Assembly: GCA_958295945.1 (NCBI GenBank)
Contig: OY282386.1
Span: 3,466,204-3,530,203, forward strand
DNA from: Candidatus Poribacteria bacterium
GTDB lineage: Bacteria > Poribacteria > WGA-4E > WGA-3G
Direction: 5' to 3'
Length of the DNA: 64,000 nt
Both the position numbers and the translations under genes were made by a program. Numbering within the stretch: position 1 is the first letter of the stretch; each line of letters starts with the position of its first letter. The notes beneath the pieces were generated by a model. It made no database searches. It was not told where the DNA came from and saw only the letters and a program-made list of their open reading frames with translations. This document shows positions 26,701-35,106 of the stretch, one piece after another.

Positions 26701-28191
26701 CTATTTTGCTAATGTCTCTTCTATGATTCGTTGTGTTTCGTTTATCGCATTTTCAATTTGCGTCTGACATGTATAGATATGCTTTGCAATCTCGTTCAAT
26801 TGTTCTTCAAAACTATTTATTATCCGAGACACTTCCGCGGGTGAAGTGCCACCGAGACTCTGGTTATTCTGAATTGCTAATTTTGCGTCCAAAATCTGCT
26901 GCAGTTCAGATATAGGTAAATCTATATCTTTCTGTTTCAGAAGGTTTTGGGTTAATTCCCAATCCAAAAACGTCTTCTCTTGTGCCACCAACTCCCCAAC
27001 AAGCCACCCTACAATCTCGTGAGACTCACGGAAACTAATCTGATGCTCTTTCACCAGATAATTTGCTAACTCAGTAGCAGTAGCAAAGTTTGCATTTACT
27101 AAATCGGTCATACGTTCAGTCTTAAATTCAGTTGTATTGAGCAGATTCGGTAGAATACCGAGACATGCCTTCACAATGTCAAATGCTTCCCATAAGGGGG
27201 GTTTATCTTCTTGGAAATCTCGGTTGTATCCTAAAGGCAAACCCTTAAGGTTCGTCAGCAAATCCATCAATGCACCATAAACACGTCCTGTGCGTCCGCG
27301 CGTCAGTTCGGCAATGTCCGCATTCTTTTTTTGCGGCATTATGGAACTTCCCGAACTATATGCATCGTCAAGTTCTGCAATACCAAATTCGTAAGTTGTC
27401 CAATAGACTAATTCTTCGCTAATACGCGATAGATTTGCCATTGCAAGAGACAAAGCAAAGAGTGTTTCTGCAATGAAATCCCGACTGCTGATAACATCAA
27501 GGGCATGTTCATGCGTGGAATCAAAACCGAGTAGATCTGTGGTAATGTTTCGGTCAATAGGGAAGGTTGTACCCGCAAGCGCGCAAGCACCAAGAGGATT
27601 TGTGTTAACAAGTTCGTAAGCTGCCTGTAAACGCTTTTGGTCTCTGAAAAACATACTCACATAAGCAGTTGCCCAGAAACCGAGACTAATCGGTTGTGCA
27701 TGTTGCGTATGCGTATACCCCGGCATGACCGTATCAACATGTTCTTTTGCAATACTTAGAAATCCCTCACACAGTGTAGAAATACCACGTTTGACATTCA
27801 GTATCTCATCCCGAATATAGAGTCGCGCATCTACAAGTACCTGATCATTGCGAGACCGCGCAGTGTGCAACTTTCCACCGAATTCAATCCCCGCATTCTC
27901 TATCAGATAAGACTCCACATTCATGTGCACATCTTCTTTATTTGGATCAAGAGTTAAGGTGCCGTTCTGAAAGTCCTCCTCTGCTTTACGAAGCCAATAG
28001 AGAATCTCTTTTAGATCAGCATCGGATATAATATTTTGCCGTGCAAGCATAATCGCATGGGCTTGACTTCCCCAAATATCGTATCCGATAAGACGTGTAT
28101 CGGCTTCAATGGAGTGTGTGAAGGCGATTGTTTCTGTAGTGAGGTCTGAGCTAAATCGTCCACTCCAAAGTGTTTTATGCGGGGTTGGCAT
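26701..28191 (-). CDS. argH: argininosuccinate lyase
   Basis: A 496-residue homotetrameric enzyme of the fumarase/aspartase fold that splits argininosuccinate into arginine and fumarate. Family signatures are HTARSRNDQ at 109-117, the GYTHTQHAQP region near 158-167, and GSSIMPQKKNAD at 281-292 with the catalytic Ser. Slightly longer than the usual 455-470 residues, with the extra at the C-terminus. It follows a 69-residue gene by 3 bp. A partial duplicate of its first 75-80 codons lies upstream at 28457-28723. Confidence 0.95.
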   Translation of the reverse strand: MPTPHKTLWSGRFSSDLTTETIAFTHSIEADTRLIGYDIWGSQAHAIMLARQNIISDADLKEILYWLRKAEEDFQNGTLTLDPNKEDVHMNVESYLIENAGIEFGGKLHTARSRNDQVLVDARLYIRDEILNVKRGISTLCEGFLSIAKEHVDTVMPGYTHTQHAQPISLGFWATAYVSMFFRDQKRLQAAYELVNTNPLGACALAGTTFPIDRNITTDLLGFDSTHEHALDVISSRDFIAETLFALSLAMANLSRISEELVYWTTYEFGIAELDDAYSSGSSIMPQKKNADIAELTRGRTGRVYGALMDLLTNLKGLPLGYNRDFQEDKPPLWEAFDIVKACLGILPNLLNTTEFKTERMTDLVNANFATATELANYLVKEHQISFRESHEIVGWLVGELVAQEKTFLDWELTQNLLKQKDIDLPISELQQILDAKLAIQNNQSLGGTSPAEVSRIINSFEEQLNEIAKHIYTCQTQIENAINETQRIIEETLAK

Positions 28192-28194
28192 CTT

Positions 28195-28404
28195 TTACAA
28201 TTCCTCTTCTTTATCCAGTAATCTAAAAACTTCAGCAGCAGCAGAATTCTGATCTTGTTCTGTCCAAGTCCCGTAGTCATCATCATAGATAATATGTGAT
28301 TCTCGTTTCCGATATAATATATGTATAACTTCTTCTAAGTGCTGCAGTTCATCGCTACTAAGGTTAGGCAATGCTGCGGTAATTTCTTGAAATGTAGATA
28401 CCAT
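28195..28404 (-). CDS. small acidic protein, possible antitoxin
   Basis: A 69-residue protein starting MVSTFQEITAALPNLSSDEL and containing IIYDDDYGTWTEQDQNSAAA. The first half is helical; the second is acidic. Short proteins of this look occur beside PIN toxins, but I cannot name a family. It has an AAAGGAG site, sits 3 bp upstream of argH, and lies between argH and the argH fragment, so it was probably carried in or trapped by the duplication. Confidence 0.55.
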   Translation of the reverse strand: MVSTFQEITAALPNLSSDELQHLEEVIHILYRKRESHIIYDDDYGTWTEQDQNSAAAEVFRLLDKEEEL

Positions 28405-28456
28405 AGTAACACTCCTTTTTCTATGTGTAAATATAATACACAGTATCTGAATTATA

Positions 28457-28723
28457 TTATAAGTGTTTCAGGTCATTATCAAAAGTTAAGGTGCCGTTTT
28501 GATAATCCTCCTCAGCTTTACGAAGCCAGCGTAGAATCTCTCTGAGATCGGCATCGGTTATTATACCTTGCCGTGCAAGCATAATCGCATGGGCTTGACT
28601 TCCCCAAATATCGTATCCGATAAGACGTGTATCGGCTTCAATGGAGTGTGTGAAGGCGATTGTTTCTGAAGTAAGGTTTGAACTAAATCGTCCACTCCAA
28701 AGTGTTTTTTGTGGGGTTTTCAT
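28457..28723 (-). pseudogene. partial duplicate of argH (5' end)
   Basis: The 88-residue frame matches residues 1 to about 81 of ArgH (KTLWSGRFSSNLTSETIAFT and onwards), then ends in DNDLKHL. Long stretches of DNA are identical to 28011-28140 in argH. Without the active-site helices it cannot be an enzyme. Identity is strongest over codons 20-65, which suggests a recent duplication or gene conversion. Confidence 0.85.
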
Positions 28724-28748
28724 ATTTCTTCAGTAATCCAAGAAAAGC

Positions 28749-29186
28749 CTAATCTGGAATGGATGATCTATCTAACCAAGAGTTAATAAGTTCAACTCCA
28801 ACCCCTTCAAAATCAGTCATGTTTCGAGTAGCGACAGCAGCTCCATGAGAACGCGCGATTGCAGCGATTTGACAATCAGATTGACTAATTGGTCTACCCA
28901 GTGCCTGCCGCTGAGCAAAGATTTCTGCGTAAGTGGATACCGCATTGTTATCAAATACTAAAACGGGTTCAATGAATAAAGACGTAAAGATATTATCTGC
29001 GAATTCTAAGAGATTATTTTTACGTCTTCCATCAGGTAACAGGGCAATACCTGTCAAAATCTCCGCTTTAGTAATCGTAGTTATAGATAGACTGCTTATA
29101 GGTTGTGCATCGAACCAATCCACAACCATTTGCTCAGGATTGGCACGCATTAATTCCGATATGACATTTGTATCAAGAACAATCAT
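28749..29186 (-). CDS. PIN-domain ribonuclease toxin (VapC/FitB-like)
   Basis: A 145-residue PIN nuclease. The four acidic positions are Asp5 (MIVLDTNVIS), Glu42 (TKAEILTG), Asp104 (SQSDCQIAA) and Asp125 (NMTDFEGVG), so the active site is complete. The pattern NVISELMR and the ARSHGAAVATRN strand are typical of FitB-type toxins, which cut RNA. It is 9 bp downstream of a small gene that should encode the antitoxin. Confidence 0.88.
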   Translation of the reverse strand: MIVLDTNVISELMRANPEQMVVDWFDAQPISSLSITTITKAEILTGIALLPDGRRKNNLLEFADNIFTSLFIEPVLVFDNNAVSTYAEIFAQRQALGRPISQSDCQIAAIARSHGAAVATRNMTDFEGVGVELINSWLDRSSIPD

Positions 29187-29195
29187 GGTTAGTAT

Positions 29196-29453
29196 TTAGT
29201 CAAAGCAAGGCGGTTCTCGCATCGGTTCTCGAGGGGGTATCTCGAGTTCTACCCCACCGCACTGTTTGAAAAGCTCGTGAATTGCTGTTCCAAGTCCCTT
29301 CTGTGGAATCTCTCCCTCAGGGGATACGGGTGATGTGTTTGGGACATCTTTATCCCGAAGATCAGAAAGATAATCAACCGCCTTTTTGAGTTTTTCAGTC
29401 GAGAGTTGTTCTATTAACACTGTCGCCTGTTTTTGTAAATCCATTCTTTGCAT
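29196..29453 (-). CDS. putative antitoxin of the PIN toxin
   Basis: An 85-residue protein, MQRMDLQKQATVLIEQLSTE, then KLKKAVDYLSDLRDKD and a proline-rich acidic tail. The helix LIEQLSxEKLKxxxDYLxxL is common in small antitoxins paired with PIN or RelE toxins. The ATG at 29453 is chosen because AAGGAGG lies at the right distance; a longer frame opens at 29483. Position directly before the toxin supports the pairing. Confidence 0.7.
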   Translation of the reverse strand: MQRMDLQKQATVLIEQLSTEKLKKAVDYLSDLRDKDVPNTSPVSPEGEIPQKGLGTAIHELFKQCGGVELEIPPREPMREPPCFD

Positions 29454-29491
29454 TATAAGCCTCCTTATTTGATAATAATTCAATTTATAGT

Positions 29492-30346
29492 CTATGCCAC
29501 TTGCGGGGGCCTCCGCGGTGCATTCGGTTGGATAATCTTACGTCGATCTGGAGTCAATCGTCCTAACAACTCATGTGAATGCGGATAGTCAAAACGTTCA
29601 CGGACATACCTCGGAGAATAACGATAGACGATTGATCTACGATACCCAGGATTTGTCCGTTCCGCTGATCCGTGTGTAATTGCATCTGTGAACATGACAA
29701 CATCTCCAGCTTTCAAATGCACCTCTTGTGTTGCAAATGCTGTACCAGCAGGTTTTCCACTGATGCCATCGTAGACTATACCTTTTCCATCATGTTTCAA
29801 ACGCGGGTGAATCTCAGCAGATTTATGACTACCGGGAATTAGAACAGGTGCCCCATCTCCAGGTCCAATATCGTTAATTGCCATCAGAACATTTATCTGT
29901 CCAACAAGCCATTCACCTGTATTGATTTGACGGAAGGTCAGATAACTCAACGGCACATGTCCCCCACAGTGAATATGAATAAAACCACCCGGACCACGCA
30001 CATTCAGAAAATTCTCGTGTATGGATAAACCATTTACTTCCTGAACGTATCTCCTTATCATATTTGTCCACGCGGGATGGTCAATTAACTTTTCAAATAC
30101 CTCGCCACCCTCAATGATATTCTGAAAATTGACACCATTCTCAATGTTATAGGTATGCGTTTCAATATTGCCAATCCACTTTGGAATTCTTCTATCTCCA
30201 GAGTTCGGTTCCCACGGTTCTTCAACATAGTCCCAATGTGCATCAATCCATTCGTTTATCTTATCAAGGTCCTCTTGGGAAATTGCACTTTCTAAAACAA
30301 GATAACCTTGTAGATCAAATAGATAATCAAGTTGTTCTTGATCCAT
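29492..30346 (-). CDS. phytanoyl-CoA dioxygenase family protein
   Basis: A 284-residue member of the PhyH Fe(II)/2-oxoglutarate oxygenase family. The start at MDQEQLDYLF (30346) follows AGGAG. The iron-site region is GGFIHIHCGGHVPLSYLTFR and the distal His-Gly and 2-oxoglutarate Arg are in AITHGSAERTNPGYRRSIVY. The usual His-x-Asp pair is not obvious: the sequence has HIHCGGH instead, so iron coordination may differ. Substrate unknown. It is followed upstream by a ThuA protein, a pairing seen in gene sets for small-molecule breakdown. Confidence 0.82.
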   Translation of the reverse strand: MDQEQLDYLFDLQGYLVLESAISQEDLDKINEWIDAHWDYVEEPWEPNSGDRRIPKWIGNIETHTYNIENGVNFQNIIEGGEVFEKLIDHPAWTNMIRRYVQEVNGLSIHENFLNVRGPGGFIHIHCGGHVPLSYLTFRQINTGEWLVGQINVLMAINDIGPGDGAPVLIPGSHKSAEIHPRLKHDGKGIVYDGISGKPAGTAFATQEVHLKAGDVVMFTDAITHGSAERTNPGYRRSIVYRYSPRYVRERFDYPHSHELLGRLTPDRRKIIQPNAPRRPPQVA

Positions 30347-30419
30347 ATATAACTCCTGAGTTTCCAAGCATTGGTTTGCCCCTATCCTTTCCCCAGATAG
30401 CACTACAAATAAACAACTA

Positions 30420-31223
30420 TTACAGATATGAATTCAATTCTTCTTCTGTCGGAGTAGATGTTGAGATACCACCGTCTGGAATATCCACTTTTGCAGTCCA
30501 AGCAATTGCATTGAGGATAAACTTACGAATGCTATCATCACCCCAATTTTTATGATAATGACCACCCGTGAAACCGAATCCGCGTCCACCATCCGGACGT
30601 TCTACGCACCACCCAAGATGTTGTGGTTCCTTGTTCGCAACGGAGGCACGAACATGGGGGTTACCGCTATGAGGCCCATCAGGTCTTGTCATTGTTGACT
30701 CTGGAGCAATCGCACTCAGAACAGGTGTTACACCGTTCATGTTCTCACGAAACCGCATGTGATAATACCATTCATCGTCCGAAGAAAACGGCTTCAATCC
30801 TTGTGTTATTGGATGTTCAGGAAATGATGTGAATTCTGCTGTCCAATGTGGATTTACAGACAGATGTGTCTCAAAATAACCACCGATCCAATCGAGGAAA
30901 CAATTCCCCGGATCACCCTTCGGCACTTCAACGGCGTAGTGAAGCATTGCAAGCCCTATGCCCTGAGAGGTTAATTTAGAAATTTGCTCAAGATGAGGAA
31001 TGCATAGGTGTCCGCCGCCACCATCCGAGTAGACAATTATTGCGTCTGTCCTGTCAAAAATTGCTGGATCTGAGGGCCATCCTTGATGAACAACTGCATC
31101 CATACCGTCAATCGCTTCGTTCAATTTATCTGCTAAAAATTCACATCCACCCGGATGCTCATGTGAACCACTTCCATGACTTGCACCACCAGCAACGAAC
31201 ACTATTCTTGTTTTTGATGACAT
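30420..31223 (-). CDS. ThuA-like domain protein
   Basis: A 267-residue protein with an amidotransferase-like fold. It starts SKTRIVFVAGGASHGSGSHE, and contains GIGLAMLHYAVEVPKGDPGN, then HPITQGLKPF and HLGWCVERPDGGRGFGFTGG with the following HYHKNW. The His-rich centre suggests metal binding. AAGGAG precedes the ATG. It is only distantly similar to the ThuA protein at 8191 and is longer. It lies in a run with the PhyH gene (73 bp downstream). Confidence 0.85.
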   Translation of the reverse strand: MSSKTRIVFVAGGASHGSGSHEHPGGCEFLADKLNEAIDGMDAVVHQGWPSDPAIFDRTDAIIVYSDGGGGHLCIPHLEQISKLTSQGIGLAMLHYAVEVPKGDPGNCFLDWIGGYFETHLSVNPHWTAEFTSFPEHPITQGLKPFSSDDEWYYHMRFRENMNGVTPVLSAIAPESTMTRPDGPHSGNPHVRASVANKEPQHLGWCVERPDGGRGFGFTGGHYHKNWGDDSIRKFILNAIAWTAKVDIPDGGISTSTPTEEELNSYL

Positions 31224-31424
31224 ATACGCTCCTTGATTCTTATTGTGTATAATCCTATAAACGACAATATATTTTCTTAATTTTACATCTTATGAGTGTC
31301 TTTGTCAATCAATAATATAACACTTGAAAATGGATATTGGTATGTAAACCTAAAAGAACAAACTACGTTTACATTCATAATGTGTTAACTTTCAGAATAT
31401 ACTATCGTTGTAGGAGAATCTAAG

Positions 31425-31904
31425 ATGAAGTCTTACTATATTACATTTAGTGCAATACTGCTGGTTGCATTTGCCTTTGTATTGACAGGTTGTGAAGAAA
31501 CAACATCCGGTGGAAGCGGGGTTATTGATGTCGCAAGAGGCGAACCCAAAATAATAGACTCTGTTTTGGCTGTTGAAGTTACAAATGATCGACCACAAGA
31601 TATCACTGATTCATTTGATCCGGAATTAGATGATAAGGTGTTTTTGTGGATATTATGGGGTAATATTGATAGAACACACCAGGTGGAGGTATCGTGGATC
31701 TCCCCTGCTGATGAATTGGACGATCCCCCATATCATACAGAAAAAAGGACTTTTTCCTCTACTACAGGAGAGAAGATCACATGGTTTTATATTGATGCCC
31801 CGACAGGCGGATTGAGTGGTGAACGGTTTGCGTCAGGCTACTGGATTGTAGAGGTGAAACTTGATGGTGTTTTTGAACGCAGTCATCTTTTTTATATGGA
31901 ATAA
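31425..31904 (+). CDS. small lipoprotein of unknown function
   Basis: A 159-residue lipoprotein: signal helix ITFSAILLVAFAFVLTGC with lipobox LTGC, then a Gly/Ser linker and a beta-rich domain (VFLWILWGNIDRTHQVEVSW and ASGYWIVEVKLDGVFE). The fold looks like a small beta sandwich. No family is recognised. TAGGAG precedes the ATG. It stands alone on the plus strand and converges with the sacsin-like gene 25 bp away. Confidence 0.75.
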   Translation: MKSYYITFSAILLVAFAFVLTGCEETTSGGSGVIDVARGEPKIIDSVLAVEVTNDRPQDITDSFDPELDDKVFLWILWGNIDRTHQVEVSWISPADELDDPPYHTEKRTFSSTTGEKITWFYIDAPTGGLSGERFASGYWIVEVKLDGVFERSHLFYME

Positions 31905-31929
31905 AACAAAAGGAAGTTGTCTAAAAATA

Positions 31930-34900
31930 TTAGTCGGTATCATCGTTTGATCTGTATTGATTCTCATAGTAGTTTAAAATTACCTTAAGATCATTCCAAT
32001 GTTTTTCATTAAACCAAATATTTAATGTTTCTTCATTTACCTCTAATTTAATCTCAGGTGCATCTGATTCATTCAAATGTTTATACAGATTTTTTTGTGC
32101 ATCATTGTCGCGTTTAATAAATTCTTTATACTTCGCAGCACATTCTGGACATAAGGCAAGATGTTGTGCTTCATGTTCTTTGGGAAAATAGTTTTTTCCC
32201 AATGCTTCTACAGCCTCAAAATAATCTTTCTCACTATTTCGCTTTTTGAAAGGCATCGAATTTTGACACATCTGACATTCCATTTTCTTGTCATCTGTCG
32301 TATACCGGCCTCTAAGGTGCGTTCTACGGTCGATTGTCCCAGTTGTACTCTTGATACTTCTTAAACGATGCTCGTATTTTTTCTCCGGAGCATCCTCAAT
32401 TTCTATAAGTATTCGTTCCTTTCGGCGTTTTCCAGCAACAAGTTTATCACGCAATTCATCTGGTGATTTTCCCTGCGCATTCAATACATTTGCAATTTCT
32501 GCCATTGTGCCTGCTTCAGCAGCGGAATTGAATCCCATCTCTGTGGCGCGTTGATTCTGTACCCTTTTCTCATTCTCCACCTGAGCTATTTCTAACCGCC
32601 GCTTTTCTTCAATCTCAGCATTTTGCAACTCTCGCTGTTTTACAACTTTTCCAAATTCAATTGCTTCAAGCCATTTTTGATCTGTTTCGTATGGAAAACC
32701 TCCAGGAAGACAATCAATTGATGCCCCACGGGGACATACAAAGGAAATAGAGTCACCGTCTTTTTGCGGGACCCATTCTGCTTGTCTCAAATCCCATACA
32801 AGACTGGAAGCACTAGTTTTCATGTAATGCTGTTGATTGAGTAGAAACTGTGCTTTCAGGTAATCGTAAGGCAGTGAGCACATCGTTTGCCAAATCAATT
32901 TTGACTTATCAATTGTAGGTTGATTGAGCAGGATTTTGAATTCAGGGATGAAATAGTCTGAATTAATAGAAGTTTTATAATCTCTCCACCGACTATTAGT
33001 TTTGATTTCAGGATGACTAGGCGGTATATCTTGCGGAATAGCTTCTAATTTTGTTCTTGCTCCCAACTTCTTTGCAAATTCACCCAGTTTTCTCGGATCT
33101 ATTCCTGAATCTTCGTACATCAAAGAAAAATAAGGTGATATTCCATAAGACCCATCGTTGAGCATCTCCCAGTACATATCATCCTCATAGCATAAGATTA
33201 AACCTGTTTCAAGATATGGTGAGCCAAGATAAACATAATCCGCTGAAACACATCCACCAGTGGTCTGAAAAATATGGTAATCTTTGAACAAACCTTTTTT
33301 ATCAGTTTCCTTATCTAAAAATGCAATGAATTTCTGCATATCTTCAATGTGCTGCTTTGTGTCTACATGATTCGGAATATCTTCTGTGTATCGGTTGTTC
33401 AATATCCTCTTAATTCGCTCTGCTTCGTCAACCGGACGAACACCAATATCCACAAGCAATGCGCTGGATTTCTTTTGTTGATTCTTATTGTGTCCAGATG
33501 AATAAACACCTTCGACAACGTAGTAGAACCCTTCCTCGGGCTTTTCGTTATCTTCAGAGAAATGGCACTCACTGCCAATTCTATACTTACCATCGTTACA
33601 ACGAACTATCTGGAGTTTAGATAACCTATCTTTACGCTCATCTACAAAATAACGTGAGGATGATGGTGCACTTGATAGGAAATCATTAAGTAAGGCATAA
33701 AGTTGTTGATGCCACTCGTCGGATTTCTGCTTTAACCACTTCATTACTGTATCAGACTGAGTTTCTAGTGCCTTTATCAGGTCCTCAACTTTCCATTCAG
33801 ATATATCTAACAGGGACAGGAAATTGTCTTCTCGTTGATTAATTTGCGGCGGATTAGCAATCCACAAAGGCGAAGAACAATCTTTTTCAAGAAGTGTTTC
33901 CAAATCTTCATCTCCAATTAGATCGGATAAAACTCTTTCGCCTCTTGCTGTCCTGTACGCTGCTGATGCCGTGGCATGTCCACCCTGTTTCATTGGGACC
34001 AGTTTTTCCCGATTAAACTCCTGAATCAACTGTTCTTGGATAGAAAGATAAAAAGTGGTTAGATTATCTCTGTTATTAGGTAGAGTTGCAAGAAATTCCA
34101 CGTCTAACAACCCCCGGTCACGGATGGCATGCATTGATTCAGCAATCAAAACCGCGAGATGATTTCGTAATTCGTCATTAGCCGTACAATCTCGAACACT
34201 ATCACGTGCAACAGTTGAGGCGAAAGGAGCGTGCATGTGGAACCGCAATTTGGATGTCTCCTTTGCAGCAGGAAAATAGATACAGACCTGACCAGGATTT
34301 AATGTTTTTATTTTCCATTTCTCTTTTTCTGGTTTATCCATACTAAAAACAATTGCAATTCGGCAAGACTTAAGCCGGCCGTCTTCGTCTTGAATATCAA
34401 CGTCCTTAGTAAACCGTAGATAATGCATGGAATCAGGTGCGATATTTCCTGGACACATTACAGAAATCTCAATTCGGTTTTTATCATTTGTGCTTTCTAT
34501 TCGCTCAAGGAAACCGCTCGTTGAATCAGGCAGATAGTATTCTATCTTGCGAATGTTACTTAGAAACATCAACGTGTTTTCGTTTAATTTTTGAAGTTTA
34601 TCTTCTATCTCAGTACACGCTTGTTTAGGAGGCTTGTCAGGATTATCAAAAGGGAAGAGAAAACGGGTCCTCATTTCACCTATTGTTCCAGGAGGCAGAT
34701 TCTCAGTATCAGGAACAAACATGTCGTGGATGCGAAAATGATAGGGGCCAGATTCAATCTCTGGAGTGGATGTGTAGGCGAATACTGCCTTAAAACCGAT
34801 ACCAAACTTACCAATGCTAGTAGCATCATCTGCCTTGGTAGTGGATCCGATATTAGTAATTGAATCTACGTCCTCTATCGTAAACAAGCGGTGACCATTA

Positions 34901-35106
34901 TGTTCAAACTCAAGTCTGTCAGTATTGAGAAAGAACTTAACCTCTGAAGCCTTGGCATCTTCAGCGTTCTGAAGCAATTCATAAATGAAATGCACTTTGT
35001 CCGAGTAAAGCAATGTCAACAGTCCCTTGAAACCCTCCATTGCTCCATTCTCAATGAGTTGTTGACGTAATTCTTTACGTTTTTCAGACAACTGTTCAAT
35101 CGTCAT
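31930..35106 (-). CDS. sacsin/Hsp90-like (GHKL) ATPase, large candidate defence protein
   Basis: A 1058-residue protein. The N-terminal 250 residues form a sacsin-type GHKL ATPase: ELLQNAEDA at 43-51 (Mg/ATP site), the IEDVDSITNIGSTTK region and IGKFGIGFKAVF at 98-109. The middle (300-850) is helical and unrecognised, with a coiled coil near 860-890 (EEKRRLEIAQVENEKRVQNQ). A zinc site, Cys944-x2-Cys947 and Cys986-x2-Cys989, lies near the end; it looks like a treble clef but lacks an HNH pair. Its start overlaps the stop of the SNF2 gene as TAATG, so the two are translationally coupled and probably form one complex. The pairing suggests phage or DNA defence, which is inference. Confidence 0.85.
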   Translation of the reverse strand: MTIEQLSEKRKELRQQLIENGAMEGFKGLLTLLYSDKVHFIYELLQNAEDAKASEVKFFLNTDRLEFEHNGHRLFTIEDVDSITNIGSTTKADDATSIGKFGIGFKAVFAYTSTPEIESGPYHFRIHDMFVPDTENLPPGTIGEMRTRFLFPFDNPDKPPKQACTEIEDKLQKLNENTLMFLSNIRKIEYYLPDSTSGFLERIESTNDKNRIEISVMCPGNIAPDSMHYLRFTKDVDIQDEDGRLKSCRIAIVFSMDKPEKEKWKIKTLNPGQVCIYFPAAKETSKLRFHMHAPFASTVARDSVRDCTANDELRNHLAVLIAESMHAIRDRGLLDVEFLATLPNNRDNLTTFYLSIQEQLIQEFNREKLVPMKQGGHATASAAYRTARGERVLSDLIGDEDLETLLEKDCSSPLWIANPPQINQREDNFLSLLDISEWKVEDLIKALETQSDTVMKWLKQKSDEWHQQLYALLNDFLSSAPSSSRYFVDERKDRLSKLQIVRCNDGKYRIGSECHFSEDNEKPEEGFYYVVEGVYSSGHNKNQQKKSSALLVDIGVRPVDEAERIKRILNNRYTEDIPNHVDTKQHIEDMQKFIAFLDKETDKKGLFKDYHIFQTTGGCVSADYVYLGSPYLETGLILCYEDDMYWEMLNDGSYGISPYFSLMYEDSGIDPRKLGEFAKKLGARTKLEAIPQDIPPSHPEIKTNSRWRDYKTSINSDYFIPEFKILLNQPTIDKSKLIWQTMCSLPYDYLKAQFLLNQQHYMKTSASSLVWDLRQAEWVPQKDGDSISFVCPRGASIDCLPGGFPYETDQKWLEAIEFGKVVKQRELQNAEIEEKRRLEIAQVENEKRVQNQRATEMGFNSAAEAGTMAEIANVLNAQGKSPDELRDKLVAGKRRKERILIEIEDAPEKKYEHRLRSIKSTTGTIDRRTHLRGRYTTDDKKMECQMCQNSMPFKKRNSEKDYFEAVEALGKNYFPKEHEAQHLALCPECAAKYKEFIKRDNDAQKNLYKHLNESDAPEIKLEVNEETLNIWFNEKHWNDLKVILNYYENQYRSNDDTD

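Noticed and set aside
32160-32290. HNH nuclease at the end of the sacsin-like protein
   Set aside because: The four Cys are present but the His-His/Asn residues of an HNH site are not; only a zinc-binding fold is supported.
34900-35106. Frameshift between the sacsin-like and SNF2 genes
   Set aside because: The TAATG overlap with a good ribosome site before the second start indicates two separate coupled genes.
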